Origin: Epiperipatus broadwayi
Taxonomy: Eukaryota > Onychophora > Udeonychophora > Euonychophora > Peripatidae
Length of the DNA stretch: 64,000 bases
Direction: 5' to 3'
NCBI GenBank assembly: GCA_028023455.1
Contig: JAQFVV010000013.1
Location: forward strand, 11,198,579 to 11,262,578
The notes beneath the pieces were generated by a model. The model did not search any database and was not told the DNA's origin. It saw only the letters and a list, made by a program, of their open reading frames with translations. A program made the translations under genes and the position numbers. The number at the start of each line of letters is the position of its first letter. Within the stretch, counting starts at the first letter, position 1. Shown in pieces: positions 48,752 through 58,813 of the stretch.

Positions 48752-48755
48752 TCAT
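48752..48755 (-). promoter_or_regulatory. ORF1 stop / ORF2 start overlap (ATGA)
   Basis: The ORF1 stop TGA (48754-48752) and the ORF2 start ATG (48755-48753) share bases as ATGA. ORF2 then reads MKLKIGALNVRGLN, the proper start of an EEP endonuclease. Such overlaps are known to allow termination-reinitiation, for example the UAAUG of SART1. Here the mechanism is inferred from the arrangement. Confidence 0.75.
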
Positions 48756-49420
48756 TGAATTGGTGTTTGGTGGTTATATTTATGTTCAGGTTTTGAATTG
48801 AGAAAAAGTTGTTTTATAGTGTCTTCATAATTTTGTTCTGTTTCCTCATCCATTGAGTTATCTGAATGGTTATCTTGTATTGTTGTGTCACTATTTTTTT
48901 CTTCAATTTTAGCTTTCTTGGCTGTCCTATTCTTTTTTGGTGGCCGGCCTGGTTTTCTATTTGGAGGTGTGGTATTTTTTTGTATTTGGGGAAGGCATGG
49001 TGTAGTTAAATCCATAATAGCTTCAGAAGTTTTATTTATAATTCTTGTTCTTTGTATGTTCTGTGTTTGTGCTGTTTCCTCGTTGCTATTGCTATCTATT
49101 TTATTGGTGTTTTCCATCGATTCCATTGTATAATTTTGTTGTCTTTCTTGATTTAGTGTTTTATCATTTATTTTTGTTTTAACAGTTAAATCCAAAATGT
49201 GATCATCTCCAGTTATGTTTTTGTTGTTTAGTTCCTCTAATTGTTGTTTTTTAATGCTCTCTTGTGTTTCCATTTTCTCTTGAATAGATGTTTGGATTTG
49301 GTTGTTTGTAGTTAATTGGGGTTTGCTTTTGTCTGTGATATTTTTTTCTTTTTTATTTTTGCTACAGTTTGCTGCAAGGTGACCATGCTCACCACAGATG
49401 AAGCATTGTGGTCCTAAGCC

Positions 49421-49423
<3 letters not shown>

Positions 49424-49489
<66 letters not shown>
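49424..49489. repeat. (TA)n microsatellite inside ORF1
   Basis: About 66 bp of uninterrupted TA lies between the ORF1 core and its CCHC knuckle. A dinucleotide run changes frame by two-base steps, and the flanking frames do differ. Confidence 0.95.
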
Positions 49490-49494
<5 letters not shown>

Positions 49495-50507
49495 GCTTCC
49501 TGATCTATGACTTGTGTGGGGATATTCTCTGGAGCTATTGATTCATTAAGCTTGATTTTAAAAGTAAAACTGTTACTGCACACTGGAATCGGTGTATCAG
49601 TACGTAAAATAGGTTTTAAATATAATACTTTGCCAAACGCTTTCATCATACTTTGAAAGTCATTTATATTATAGCCAAAATAAGTATTTTTTATCGTGCC
49701 TGTAATAAAGTTTTTAAGGTTTGGATCTACTACTATTAAAGCATAATTTCCTATTGTTTTGATTTGAGTTAAAAATTTATTTTTTTGATAGTCTTCAAAG
49801 AATTCTAATGCTAGGTATCTTGAATTGTGGTGTTCCCCTATGCTTGAGATTGTTTCCCAACTCCCATTTTCTGTTATGGCTTGATATAACTTTTCTCTTG
49901 GGAATTTGTAAAGCGTTAGGTTTTTATCAGTTGCAGCTAGGACAATCGATCTGTTTGAAAAAAAATTTTTAAACGTGTTGAAAAGCTTGTTCGGTATTGT
50001 GTTATTAAATTCAGTGCTAATTGTTCTTAATTCTTCCTGAGACCAAATAGTCGATGGGGGCTCAGAGTTGTTTTCATAAACTAGATTTAGTTCGTTCATA
50101 TCATCATTGGTTACTCTTCGAAATCTACTAGCTGCAATCGAGTTTGAGTGAGTTGTTATAACTTTATTTTGCAAAGTAGCTTTTGTTACATTAGCATAAG
50201 TCTTTAAACTATTATTGATGTTTCCATCGTTGGCGTTTATATTGGCACCATTTACGTTTGAATTTTTTAGCTGTGCTGCCGCCATGTTTGATATATACTT
50301 GACGATTTTCAGTCTGTGTATTTACGTTTTTTTTTTTTTTCTATTGTTAATATTTTTTTTTTAATTGCAATTTTTTTAAAACTTATGTTTGAAATACTTT
50401 TTGTTAAAGTTAAAAAAAAAGAATTACCTTTGAGTTTTCTGAGTTTTTAAAAAGTTTTTTATTTAGAGGTTCGTTGGCATGTTATACTCACGCACAACAG
50501 GACCGCA

Positions 50508-50532
50508 GAATTATTATTATTATTATTATTAT
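50508..50532. repeat. (ATT)n run at the 5' end of the non-LTR element
   Basis: About eight ATT units lie directly next to the inferred 5' end. With the ATT/TTA tract at the 3' end this is either a trinucleotide-type target duplication or insertion into a pre-existing repeat. Confidence 0.8.
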
Positions 50533-52424
50533 CTTTTTTCCAAACTTAATTATTAAGTTCATATATATATAAATAACATATATTATTTTTGTTAAAAAAA
50601 TCTCTATTAGATTTCCAAGATTTACACACATTTATTTCAGCAAAATAGAAATTCAATAAAACAATATCTTACAGAAATAATTCCTTTTAAAAATTCTAAA
50701 GCGGTTCACAATTATGTTTTTTTTTTTAATATATTTACATTAGAACAAGTCTTTATTTTCTACAATATTTTTTTAATTATAATTTCTTTATTTTAAACTT
50801 GTCAATTTTTTAAACAAATATTTTCATATATATATATATTGGACAATATGATTGCTAGTATGATGCATATGAATAAAGATTAGTAACATCATTTATTAAT
50901 AATAATCAGTTCAGATGAATATTGAACACAGTATCAAAATCAATTTTGTATACTGATAATAATGTAAATATGTAAAAGATCAGCCAATCAATTCACAAGT
51001 AATGTACTCTTATCAATTGCGACATCATGTTAAAACAACTAGAAGATGGATTCTTTTAGTCAATTGTTTTGTGGTTTACAACACCATTCTTCATCAGGCA
51101 GTTTACCCATTGGTAGTATACAATGTGATGCACAAAAACTTTTTTATATAAATAACAAATTCATGACTAATTAGATTGAAGATATGAAATAATTCTAATG
51201 AAGTCTTTTTAAATATTAAGCATTTAAAACTTTATGCTAGAAAATATAATCAATCTTGATCTTGATATTTATATGGAAAGATTTTTCTATATTATAATGG
51301 GATACTACTAGTGGGCTTGATTTCATCAGAAGAGCAATGTTGAAAGCTGCAAAACAATTACTGTAGAAAAACTCGTTGAGTGATTACTTTAATGTGATGT
51401 TAAAATTAAGAGTATATTATTATTGAAATTTTGTTAAAAAATAATTAATTATATGCAATGTTTAAATCAAAATACACAATTTGATACATTTTCAAAATAT
51501 CATATGAAATGGCTTGAAAACCACACTCATTTCTTATAAATACCTTTAAAACTCATACTACAGTTTAGAAGCCAAAAGTGATTGCAAAATTGACAAATTA
51601 GCAAATGCACAGCAGTTGATGGATAATTAACATTGCATCAATAATCAGTACATCATTCAATAATTCAATACAAGGTAATGGTAGAGTAAAAAGTGAATTT
51701 AATGTCTAAACAATGGTAGATGTAAAACAATGTAAATTTCTATGATTGAATACAAGCTGAAATAAATAAGCCAAAACTATAGTAAGTGCACTAAAAAGAA
51801 ATTAAAATTTTGGCCTACTGAAAAATTATGAGCCAGCTATGAAGCAGAAAGCTAGTGATGATAACACTAATGAATAATCATCATAACAATATGAAATCTG
51901 CAATTCAAGAATAACAAATAGTAAAATACTAATAAGATATTGATTTAAATCATATAAAATCTTCAGTAATTATAATTAACTAAAATATTTTCAATTCACT
52001 AGCATTCATTTGGTCAAAAAAGAAGTAATTTATAAACACTTCATCAGTAATTTCTCCCCTCTCTTTTCAAGATTGTATATTTACTTTATTATATATATTT
52101 AAATAAGAAATATTACACAAAGCAAAGTTTTAAAGTAAGAATATATTTCGGTAATTTATTATATATAATTAGCAAATGATTTTTGTAACATGTGTGTGCA
52201 TATTGTTGAAACGGTTAAGAGAGATTAAATAAGGTATTAAAACTAGCCCGAGATAAGTACACAAATATGCATGATATATACGGGTAATTTCCATATTTGT
52301 AAATTAATTCAGTATGATTTTTGTAATTTTCTGATTTGTTATTTTATTAACATGCTCTAATACTGTTGCTAATTTTGAGGCGTTTTGGGGGAAGTACAAT
52401 GATGATGTTATATTTTGTAGTTAT
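50533..52424. other. AT-rich stretch, nothing recognised
   Basis: No motif or repeat family was found. Confidence 0.5.
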
Positions 52425-52437
52425 CTATTAAGTTAGT
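52425..52437. repeat. Target site duplication, left of hammerhead array 2
   Basis: CTATTAAGTTAGT here recurs exactly at 53589-53601. Confidence 0.85.
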
Positions 52438-53009
52438 AATAACAAGTCAGATGTCACATGACTTATATATAGCTTGCACTTACAAATATGTAAAATTAAG
52501 AGCATGCTAATAGCTCTAAACAAGCTTTTTTTTTTATTTATGATAAATGCTACTACAAGAGAAGACATTCAAATCATTTTTATCTTGGATTGTCCCCATC
52601 CCCAGACCGGTTTAGTCGAAACCGTCTGGGGACAATCCAAGATAAAAATGATTTGAATGTCTTCTCTTGTAGTAGCATTTATCATAAATAAAAAAAAAAA
52701 GCTTGTTTAGAGCTATTAGCATGCTCTTAATTTTACATATTTGTAAGTGCAAGCTATATATAAGTCATGTGACATCTGACTTGTTATTATTACTATTATT
52801 ATTTTGCTGTTGTGGCTTTGGCTAAATTAAATGGCTAAGCCTACTAATATATGGAGTATCTGAATTAAGTTCAGGCCCATATGATTTTTTCAGTTGGAGA
52901 GCTGACTTTAAAGACATGTAGATGTCTAAAAGTTTCAGATCTTCTTCTAACAATTAACTTTTAGATAAATGCTTTGCTTGAGTTGGTTTTTTAAATCTAA
53001 TGTCCCAAC

Positions 53010-53050
53010 TCCTCACTGAAGAGACCCATAGGTCGAAACCGGTCTGGGGA
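53010..53050 (+). ncRNA. Hammerhead ribozyme, intact
   Basis: Stem I is TCCTCA (53010-53015) with TGGGGA (53045-53050), six pairs with one G-U. The core CTGAAGA is at 53016-53022. Stem II is GACC/GGTC (53023-53026, 53031-53034) with loop CATA. GAAA is at 53035-53038, and its last A starts stem III, ACC/GGT (53038-53043), with no loop. C 53044 is the residue before the expected cleavage. This is the full type I hammerhead consensus, with the very short stem III known from PLE-associated hammerheads that act as dimers. Confidence 0.8.
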
Positions 53051-53436
53051 TGGGGACAATCCAAGATAAAAATGATTTGAATGTCTTCTCTTGTAGTAGC
53101 ATTTATCATAAATAAAAAAAAAAAAAAGCTTGTTTAGAGCTATTAGCATGCTCTTAATTTTACATATTTGTAAGTGCAAGCTATATATAAGTCATGTGAC
53201 ATCTGACTTGTTATTATTACTATTATTATTTTGCTGTTGTGGCTTTGGCTAAATTAAATGGCTAAGCCTACTAATATATGGAGTATCTGAATTAAGTTCA
53301 GGCCCATATGATTTTTTCAGTTGGAGAGCTGACTTTAAAGACATGTAGATGTCTAAAAGTTTCAGATCTTCTTCTAACAATTAACTTTTAGATAAATGCT
53401 TTGCTTGAGTTGGTTTTTTAAATCTAATGTCCCAAC

Positions 53437-53477
53437 TCCTCACTGAAGAGACCCATAGGTCGAAACCGGTCTGGGGA
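53437..53477 (+). ncRNA. Hammerhead ribozyme, intact, second copy
   Basis: It is identical to the ribozyme 427 bp upstream in every core and stem position. Cleavage would fall between 53471 and 53472. Together the two sites would release a 427-nt RNA from a transcript of the plus strand. Confidence 0.8.
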
Positions 53478-53588
53478 TGGGGACAATCCAAGATAAAAAT
53501 GATTTGAATGTCTTCTCTTGTAGTAGCATTTATCATAAATAAAAAAAAAAAAGCTTGTTTAGAGCTATTAGCATGCTCTTAATTTTAC

Positions 53589-53601
53589 CTATTAAGTTAG
53601 T
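53589..53601. repeat. Target site duplication, right of hammerhead array 2
   Basis: CTATTAAGTTAGT, exact match to 52425-52437. Confidence 0.85.
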
Positions 53602-54235
53602 GAAAAAAATTCAAAGAAGTCTGCTTTATTACTCGAAATTATGAGTCAGCAAAAAACATTCGAATTAATAAAAACGGCGTCTTATATAATTTTATAATAA
53701 TGATAGTAACTATGAGTATGACGCTAATATAATGAAAGTATACTAAGTTACTAAAATAAATAATAACATATATACATTCTCTCTATGTGAGTGTGTATTC
53801 AGCAGATTCATGAGGCAATTTAAATTACCCAAGTAAATATTTATTAAATCATTTAAGGTTTTGGTAAAAAATGAATTTATATAATATACCTTTGACTAAT
53901 ATTATTTGTCGCTTTTAAATAGACTTGAAAATAAAAAACTACTACGTTGGCATATTCACATTTCAAAAATAAGTCAATATAATAATAAAATAAATATATT
54001 GATGTAAGAAAATGTCTTAAAAGCAAACATGACACCTAACTACTTGATTTTTTACATTATAGCAGAAATCAATCTAAATAATTTAACTAGCAGCTTTAAT
54101 TAACGTTTACATTTATTCAATTGATTACATTATTTAATATTATCACACACATATAGAAATATATACCATTAAGAATGTTGAATTCACCTGTCAAATGCTG
54201 AAAAATTACGACATATGAACAAAAAAAAAAAGATG
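53602..54235. other. AT-rich stretch, nothing recognised
   Basis: No motif was found between array 2 and the nested hAT complex. Confidence 0.5.
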
Positions 54236-54589
54236 CACTAGTGCAGTGGTGGAGAATCTTTTTATGTGTGCGTGTCAAAACTTTCCAAAAAATATTTATT
54301 GAATGATTGGCATGCCATACAGTTATTAAATCAAAATATAAACAACTTAATTATTGCAGTTTTTAAAAAAGTTTATAAAACAAAATAATAACAATAACAA
54401 TAATAATTTTTAAATAAGGCAAATATAAGTGAATATTTATTTAGAACACAAGTGGAATAAAATGTAATAATAAAAAATTAATAGTAATTAAAACTAAATT
54501 TTAGAAATAAACATATAAAATCAACATAAATAGATATTATTTAATGAGATTTTTGCTGTTGTACATTGGATGTCAAATAATTTATATCT

Positions 54590-56092
54590 GGTTCATATTT
54601 TGTCATTTTTAATAATATACATGCTGAACTAGATTCATCTGTCTAATTCAATTTCTCAAACTGTCTTTAATTAAATTCGTTTCTGAAAACAAATGATTCA
54701 CATGCATAGGTAGAGGAAAAGAAATTGATAATATAGCGGTCGCTAATTTTTTAAACAATGAAATGTTTCAGGAATAGCATTCCAGACAGTCAATAGTTCC
54801 TCTTCAGAATTCTTTTTACATATATTTAATCATTCATCATTTGCCATTGTTTGTAATTCATTCCTCAAGTCAACAAATTTCTGTTTCCAAATATATACAA
54901 CTGGATTGAAAATCGATCGATTGCATTACCATATCTTTCAAGTTAACCATTCAAAAATTTCTAACTTGAGACTATCCATTGATGTTATGATTGGGTATAA
55001 AATAAATTTTTGATATTTTTGAAAATTTTCAGAACATAGATCTTAAAGAAAATTAATCAATTATCGATTGAATAACAGTACAAAAGTCTTGTGTCAATTT
55101 TACTTGATCTGGTTTCTCATACGATTCTAAATCAGTCAAGAACATTTTTAGATTTGGAAAATATATGAAGGTGTAAGAAATAATATCATGGTTAAAAATT
55201 TGTAATTTAACTTCAAATGCTTTGATCAAATCAAACATGATAACAATTGTCATTATAATCTTGCAGTTTGACATTTAATTCATTTAAATGTTAATACATA
55301 TCAATAAAAACATTAATTTTGAAAGCCATTCAACATCCATTAATTCATTATATTTTTTAAAAATTTTCTCATTATGTAAAATCAGTCTAACTTCTTTTAA
55401 ACACTCAATGAATCTATGAAGAACTTTTTCTCAACTCAAACATTGGACATTGTTGTACATAAGTAAATCATAGTATACTGAGTTCATCTCACTCAATGTG
55501 TAGATATAAAATTGATTAACTTAGTCACAATGTTCATAACATCATCCAGTGGCTTAAAGCTGACCTTCATGCATAAAACCTGCTGATGTATAATGCAATG
55601 AAACACAAAATTGAATGTCCAATACAGTTGGTGAATACACTAAGAAAACTATTTTTTTGCCAGTCATAAGCACCATTTGTAGTTACTGATACTATTTGGG
55701 CAATATCTATGTTGCAAATATCTACTCCTTTTGTTCTTGTTACTAATGAGGTTAAACTGAGCAATTCTTCTTTGATATTAGTCCCAACACAATAAAGAAT
55801 AAAAATAACCAAATGAGCTGATTCATTTATGTCTGCATTTTCATCAAGACAGAAAGAAATTAAACTAGAAGATTTTAAATCTCTTTTTTGTTGGTAAGTT
55901 ATGTTGTTAGCCAATTGCAGGATTCTTTCTTTAACTGTATTTCTAGTCAATGATAAATTTTTTATGCTGTGAATAATTTTTGCTTTGTTTTCAAAATCTT
56001 CAACAAGAATTAGTGCACATTTTATCTAAGCTTCTTTCATATATTCTCCATCATTAAAAGATTTCCCATGTTGGTGATAATAGTTTGTAAAC
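54590..56092 (-). pseudogene. Outer hAT transposase, catalytic and dimerisation part
   Basis: It resumes beyond the insertion with FTNYYHQHGKSFNDGEYMKEA. Then come LTRNTVKERILQLANNI and the catalytic block SFCLDENADINESAHLVIF (first Asp in DENAD). TLWWHSMMNSS-type sites are eroded. IHQQ and MYNNVQCLS follow, and at the C-terminus HLFSETNLIKDSLRN, the hAT dimerisation segment. Stops occur at several points. Continuity of the domain with the N-terminal piece at 60072-60410 proves the two belong together. Confidence 0.75.
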
Positions 56093-56197
56093 CAGAACAG
56101 CACTTCCTATTGATAGTATAATGGAACTATTAACATTCTGTATAAAAACAACATATTTTCAATATAACACAGAATTCTTCCAACAAAATCAAGGAAT

Positions 56198-56205
56198 GGC
56201 TATAG
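56198..56205. repeat. 8-bp target duplication, left of inner hAT
   Basis: GGCTATAG, repeated exactly at 58806-58813. Confidence 0.95.
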
Positions 56206-58805
56206 CAGGGGTCGGCAACCTATGGCACCTGTGCCATGCTTGGCATGTCAACGATTATCAATGGCACTCGGAATAAATTGAAATAGTAAAAAGAAAAAAT
56301 TTTAATTTCAGCATCTTTTCCTTTGTTTTTACATTCAACATTGAATTACAATTAAATCATTATTTAGCAAAAAATAATACACTTGACATCATTTAAAAGA
56401 TATTTTTGTTTGCAAGCAGAAAAAATTCTACATATTCACATTTTATTTCTGATAAAATTAAAAAATGAGATCGTAATCCAAATAAAAAGCTTATTATGTT
56501 ATCAATTCTAGAAAGCTATTTTCGGTAATTGAATGGTAAATAATCGACACTCATTGGTGGCGCTTCTTTCAAAAAAGAGATTCTCATGGCATAGTGACTG
56601 AGAGATTCCCAAAATGTCATACAAAAGACAAAAACATGATATTCGTTCTTTTCAAGACTCTTGGACAAATGAATATGAATTTGTACAGCAAGAAGATTAT
56701 GCTGTGAAAGTATTGTATGTCATACCTCAAATTTACAAAGACATGATCAAAGTAAACATGTGTTCATGTTTAAAAACTCAAATAAAAAAAGTGAAGCCAT
56801 AAAAAGAGTTGTTTCTGCCTTTAAGAAACAAACTAATTATTTTAGTCAAATAATTGGAACCCAAAATAAAGCCACCGCTTTGAAAGACAAACCATTCACA
56901 GATATACAGTTCATCAAAGAAACATTTTTGACAAATGCTGAAATCTTATTCAGTGATCTACCAAATAAACGATACTGTCTCAAATTCAAGAAATACCAGT
57001 GTCTGCAAGTTCAATTCAAAGAAGAATAACTGAAATGGCCAAAGATGTAGCAAGAAAAGAAAAAAACAGTTTATAACAAGCTGTTGTATTCAGTGTTGCT
57101 GTTGATGAAAGCACTGATATAAATGGTGTGGCACGCCTAGCAATAGTTATATGATATTGGACAACAATCATATTTATGAAGGATTGTATTGCTTGATTCC
57201 TCTTACTGGTACAACAAAGGGACATGATATTTTCACTGCATTTTTAAATTTTTTGAAAATCAGAAAACATAAATAAAATATTTAGTGTAACTACTGATGC
57301 CAGCCGTGCAATGGTCAGAAAGGAAAGGGATTTGTTAAACTTCTTGAAAATCATATTAAACATCGAATATTGAGTTTCCACTGCATTATACACCAGGAAA
57401 ATTTAGTCACAAAAATCTCATCACAATGCTTGAATTCTGTAATGGACAGTCATTAAAATAATTAATTTCATAGTTTCTCATTCTTCAATAACACATAGAT
57501 AATTTAAATCCCTTTTGCAAAAAATGAATAGTACATATATAGACCTCCCTCTATACAACAATGTTCATTGGATTAGTCAAGGTAATATCTTGAACAGGTT
57601 TGTATCATGTCTGAAAAAAATCAAGATGTTTCTTAATGAAAAAGAATATTATCCAGAAATAAATGATGGAGACTGGATATGCAAATTGATGTTTCTGATG
57701 GATATAACTCAACACCTGAATGAGTTAAACTTGCATTTGCAAGGGAAGGGTCAAACAGTACTAGACCGTTTTGAATATTGGAAAGGATTTGCTCAAAATT
57801 AGATATATTTTGGTGTGATATTACCACTAACACCTACAAGTACTTTCCAAATGTAAAGACCCATGCAAATCAATTTAACATTAACAAAGATGAACTTCAA
57901 AAATACATTGAAGCTCTAAGAGAAGAATTTTTCTATCAATGTGAAGACTTTCAAATACACACATCCATGTTTTCTTTCCTCATCAAACCTGACTATAATT
58001 GATTTAAAGATGACTCCGTTTGATTTATCTCTTTTTGAGTCAATGGATATTGATAGGTTTGAAATGGAATTAATCAAATCAATGTCATCAGAATTGTTGA
58101 AAATTAAATTTGTAGAATTGCAGAAAACTCTTGAAGGGAACTGTCTAGAAAAGTCGGCTGTCATTCTCAATTGTTGGATATCATTACCTGAAAGATTTAA
58201 TTTTTTGAAAAAAACTGCTTGTGCTCTGCTTTTGGCATTAGGTTCAACTTACTTATGTGAACAAATTTTCTCACATATGAAAAATATTTTTGAGTTCATA
58301 AAGAAGTTACCTAACACCTGAACATTCAGCAGCATGTATGAAGCTAAAAGTGAACAATTATATACCTGACATTGAGCAAAGAGGTACAAGGGCAATGTTT
58401 ACATTAATTTATTTTTAATAATAAAAAATGGCTAATCATGTTAGAATTTATGATATTTTTTTTTAATTTAAATTATATATTTTGTATAGGTAAAAAGTTG
58501 TAATTTATAATTTGTAATATAATTTTTAATAAACAGGTTAAAAATTACAAATTTAAAAAAAGGTACTTTTCACATGATTCTAAGTATTTTAAAATATTGA
58601 ATGACCAATAATATAAGATCCAGTTATAATGGACTTCAAAAGTACATATTATATAGTAGTGAATATTATATATAACTTTGAAGCCCATTATGCTGAATCA
58701 ATTTTTATAATATAATAAAATAAGGTTGGTAAAATCATGTCGGCATGCAGAATAACATTGAAACATAGGTTCGGCACCACACTACTAAAAGGTTGCTGAC
58801 TCCTG
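56206..58805 (+). mobile_element. Inner hAT (Charlie-like) DNA transposon, 2,600 bp
   Basis: The terminal inverted repeats are CAGGGGTCGGCAACC at the left and, reading inward from the right, CAGGAGTCAGCAACC. A perfect 8-bp duplication, GGCTATAG, flanks it. Both are hAT hallmarks. One transposase-like reading runs left to right. The perfect duplication and the fair state of the protein show it is younger than the PLE it sits in. Confidence 0.95.
56614..58418 (+). pseudogene. Inner hAT transposase (GTF2IRD2/SCAND3-like), frameshifted
   Basis: Start ATG 56614: MSYKRQKHDIRSFQDSW is the typical beginning. The BED finger is disrupted by a frameshift near 56715. KPFTDIQFIKETF, then SIQRRITEMAKDVA follow. 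The catalytic block VAVDESTDINGVARLAIVI (about 57097-57153) holds the first Asp; VTTDASRAMV (about 57287) is the second block. CIIHQENL is near 57385. YNNVHWISQGNILNRFVSCL (57551-57610) and a long open tail follow. The dimerisation segment LALGSTYLCEQIFSHMKNIF is at about 58234-58293, then EHSAACMKLKVNNYI and a stop near 58418. About eight frameshifts or stops are visible. Confidence 0.85.
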
Positions 58806-58813
58806 GGCTATAG
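58806..58813. repeat. 8-bp target duplication, right of inner hAT
   Basis: GGCTATAG, exact match to 56198-56205. Confidence 0.95.

Larger units (their letters stand above)
45376..48755 (-). pseudogene. Non-LTR ORF2 polyprotein: endonuclease, RT, zinc knuckle
   Basis: EEP domain: GALNVRGLN at the start; a frameshift near 48680; then ILGLMETKI (catalytic Glu), ILIGDCNMSYQKF (GDCN for GDFN), HTSLIDLCFYS and AFSDHSAQI (catalytic SDH). RT: TELRPISMESLPIKILGKII; a frameshift in an A8 run at about 47100; IAIQLDIKGAFDGVDI (first Asp); SISQGSPLSSLLFILYINPL; LAYMDDITVFL (YMDD pair, about 46760-46790). A further frameshift lies near 46455. A 187-bp tandem duplication sits in the region after the thumb. 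A C-terminal knuckle CELCHKAEETLQHLLYQC (about 45635-45690) follows. After one more frameshift at about 45495 the similarity to the 36-kb copy continues to about 45376. All catalytic residues I can check are present. Confidence 0.85.
48752..50285 (-). pseudogene. Non-LTR ORF1 protein, frame broken by TA microsatellite
   Basis: It starts at the ATG at 50285 (MAAAQLKNSN). The N-terminal third is Asn-rich. The middle (residues about 90-260) is a folded region with KNTYFGYNINDFQSMMKAFG, probably an RNA-binding fold. At 49424-49489 a pure TA run encodes alternating Ile-Tyr. In the downstream frame a CCHC knuckle follows immediately: CFICGEHGHLAANC (49362-49405). Then comes an open, polar, Lys/Asn-rich tail with a basic GRPPKKNRTAKKAK patch (about 48895-48955), ending at TGA 48754-48752. 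N-terminal and C-terminal halves are in different frames, switching within the TA run. Without the repeat-length change it would be one protein of about 500 residues. Confidence 0.85.
45116..50510 (-). mobile_element. Near-complete two-ORF non-LTR retrotransposon
   Basis: This element of about 5.4 kb has ORF1 (RNA-binding, CCHC knuckle) and ORF2 (EEP endonuclease, RT, C-terminal zinc knuckle). The organisation is that of the I/R1/Jockey supergroup; I cannot fix the clade. It has no LTRs. The 5' end is probably at the GC-richer CTGCGGTCCTG (about 50500). The 3' end, after a GTTTC phrase, runs into CAT and AAT repeats. Both ends lie in ATT/AAT trinucleotide runs. It carries about six lesions, mostly indels at simple repeats, and few point stops, so it is the youngest LINE in the window. 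Confidence 0.85.
52438..53588. mobile_element. Hammerhead array 2: PLE/retrozyme-like tandem insertion
   Basis: This 1,151-bp insertion has a perfect 13-bp duplication. From an axis at about 52613, a partial unit of about 175 bp runs left on the minus strand, and about 2.3 units run right on the plus strand. The plus units are 427 bp apart and nearly identical. The axis lies within the ribozyme, a few bases before the cleavage position. Each unit carries one hammerhead and, about 130-150 bp before it, CTGAATTAAGTTCAG with CCCATATGA, which corresponds to a block in array 1. No protein is encoded, so movement must depend on enzymes from elsewhere; PLEs are the best candidate. Confidence 0.8.
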
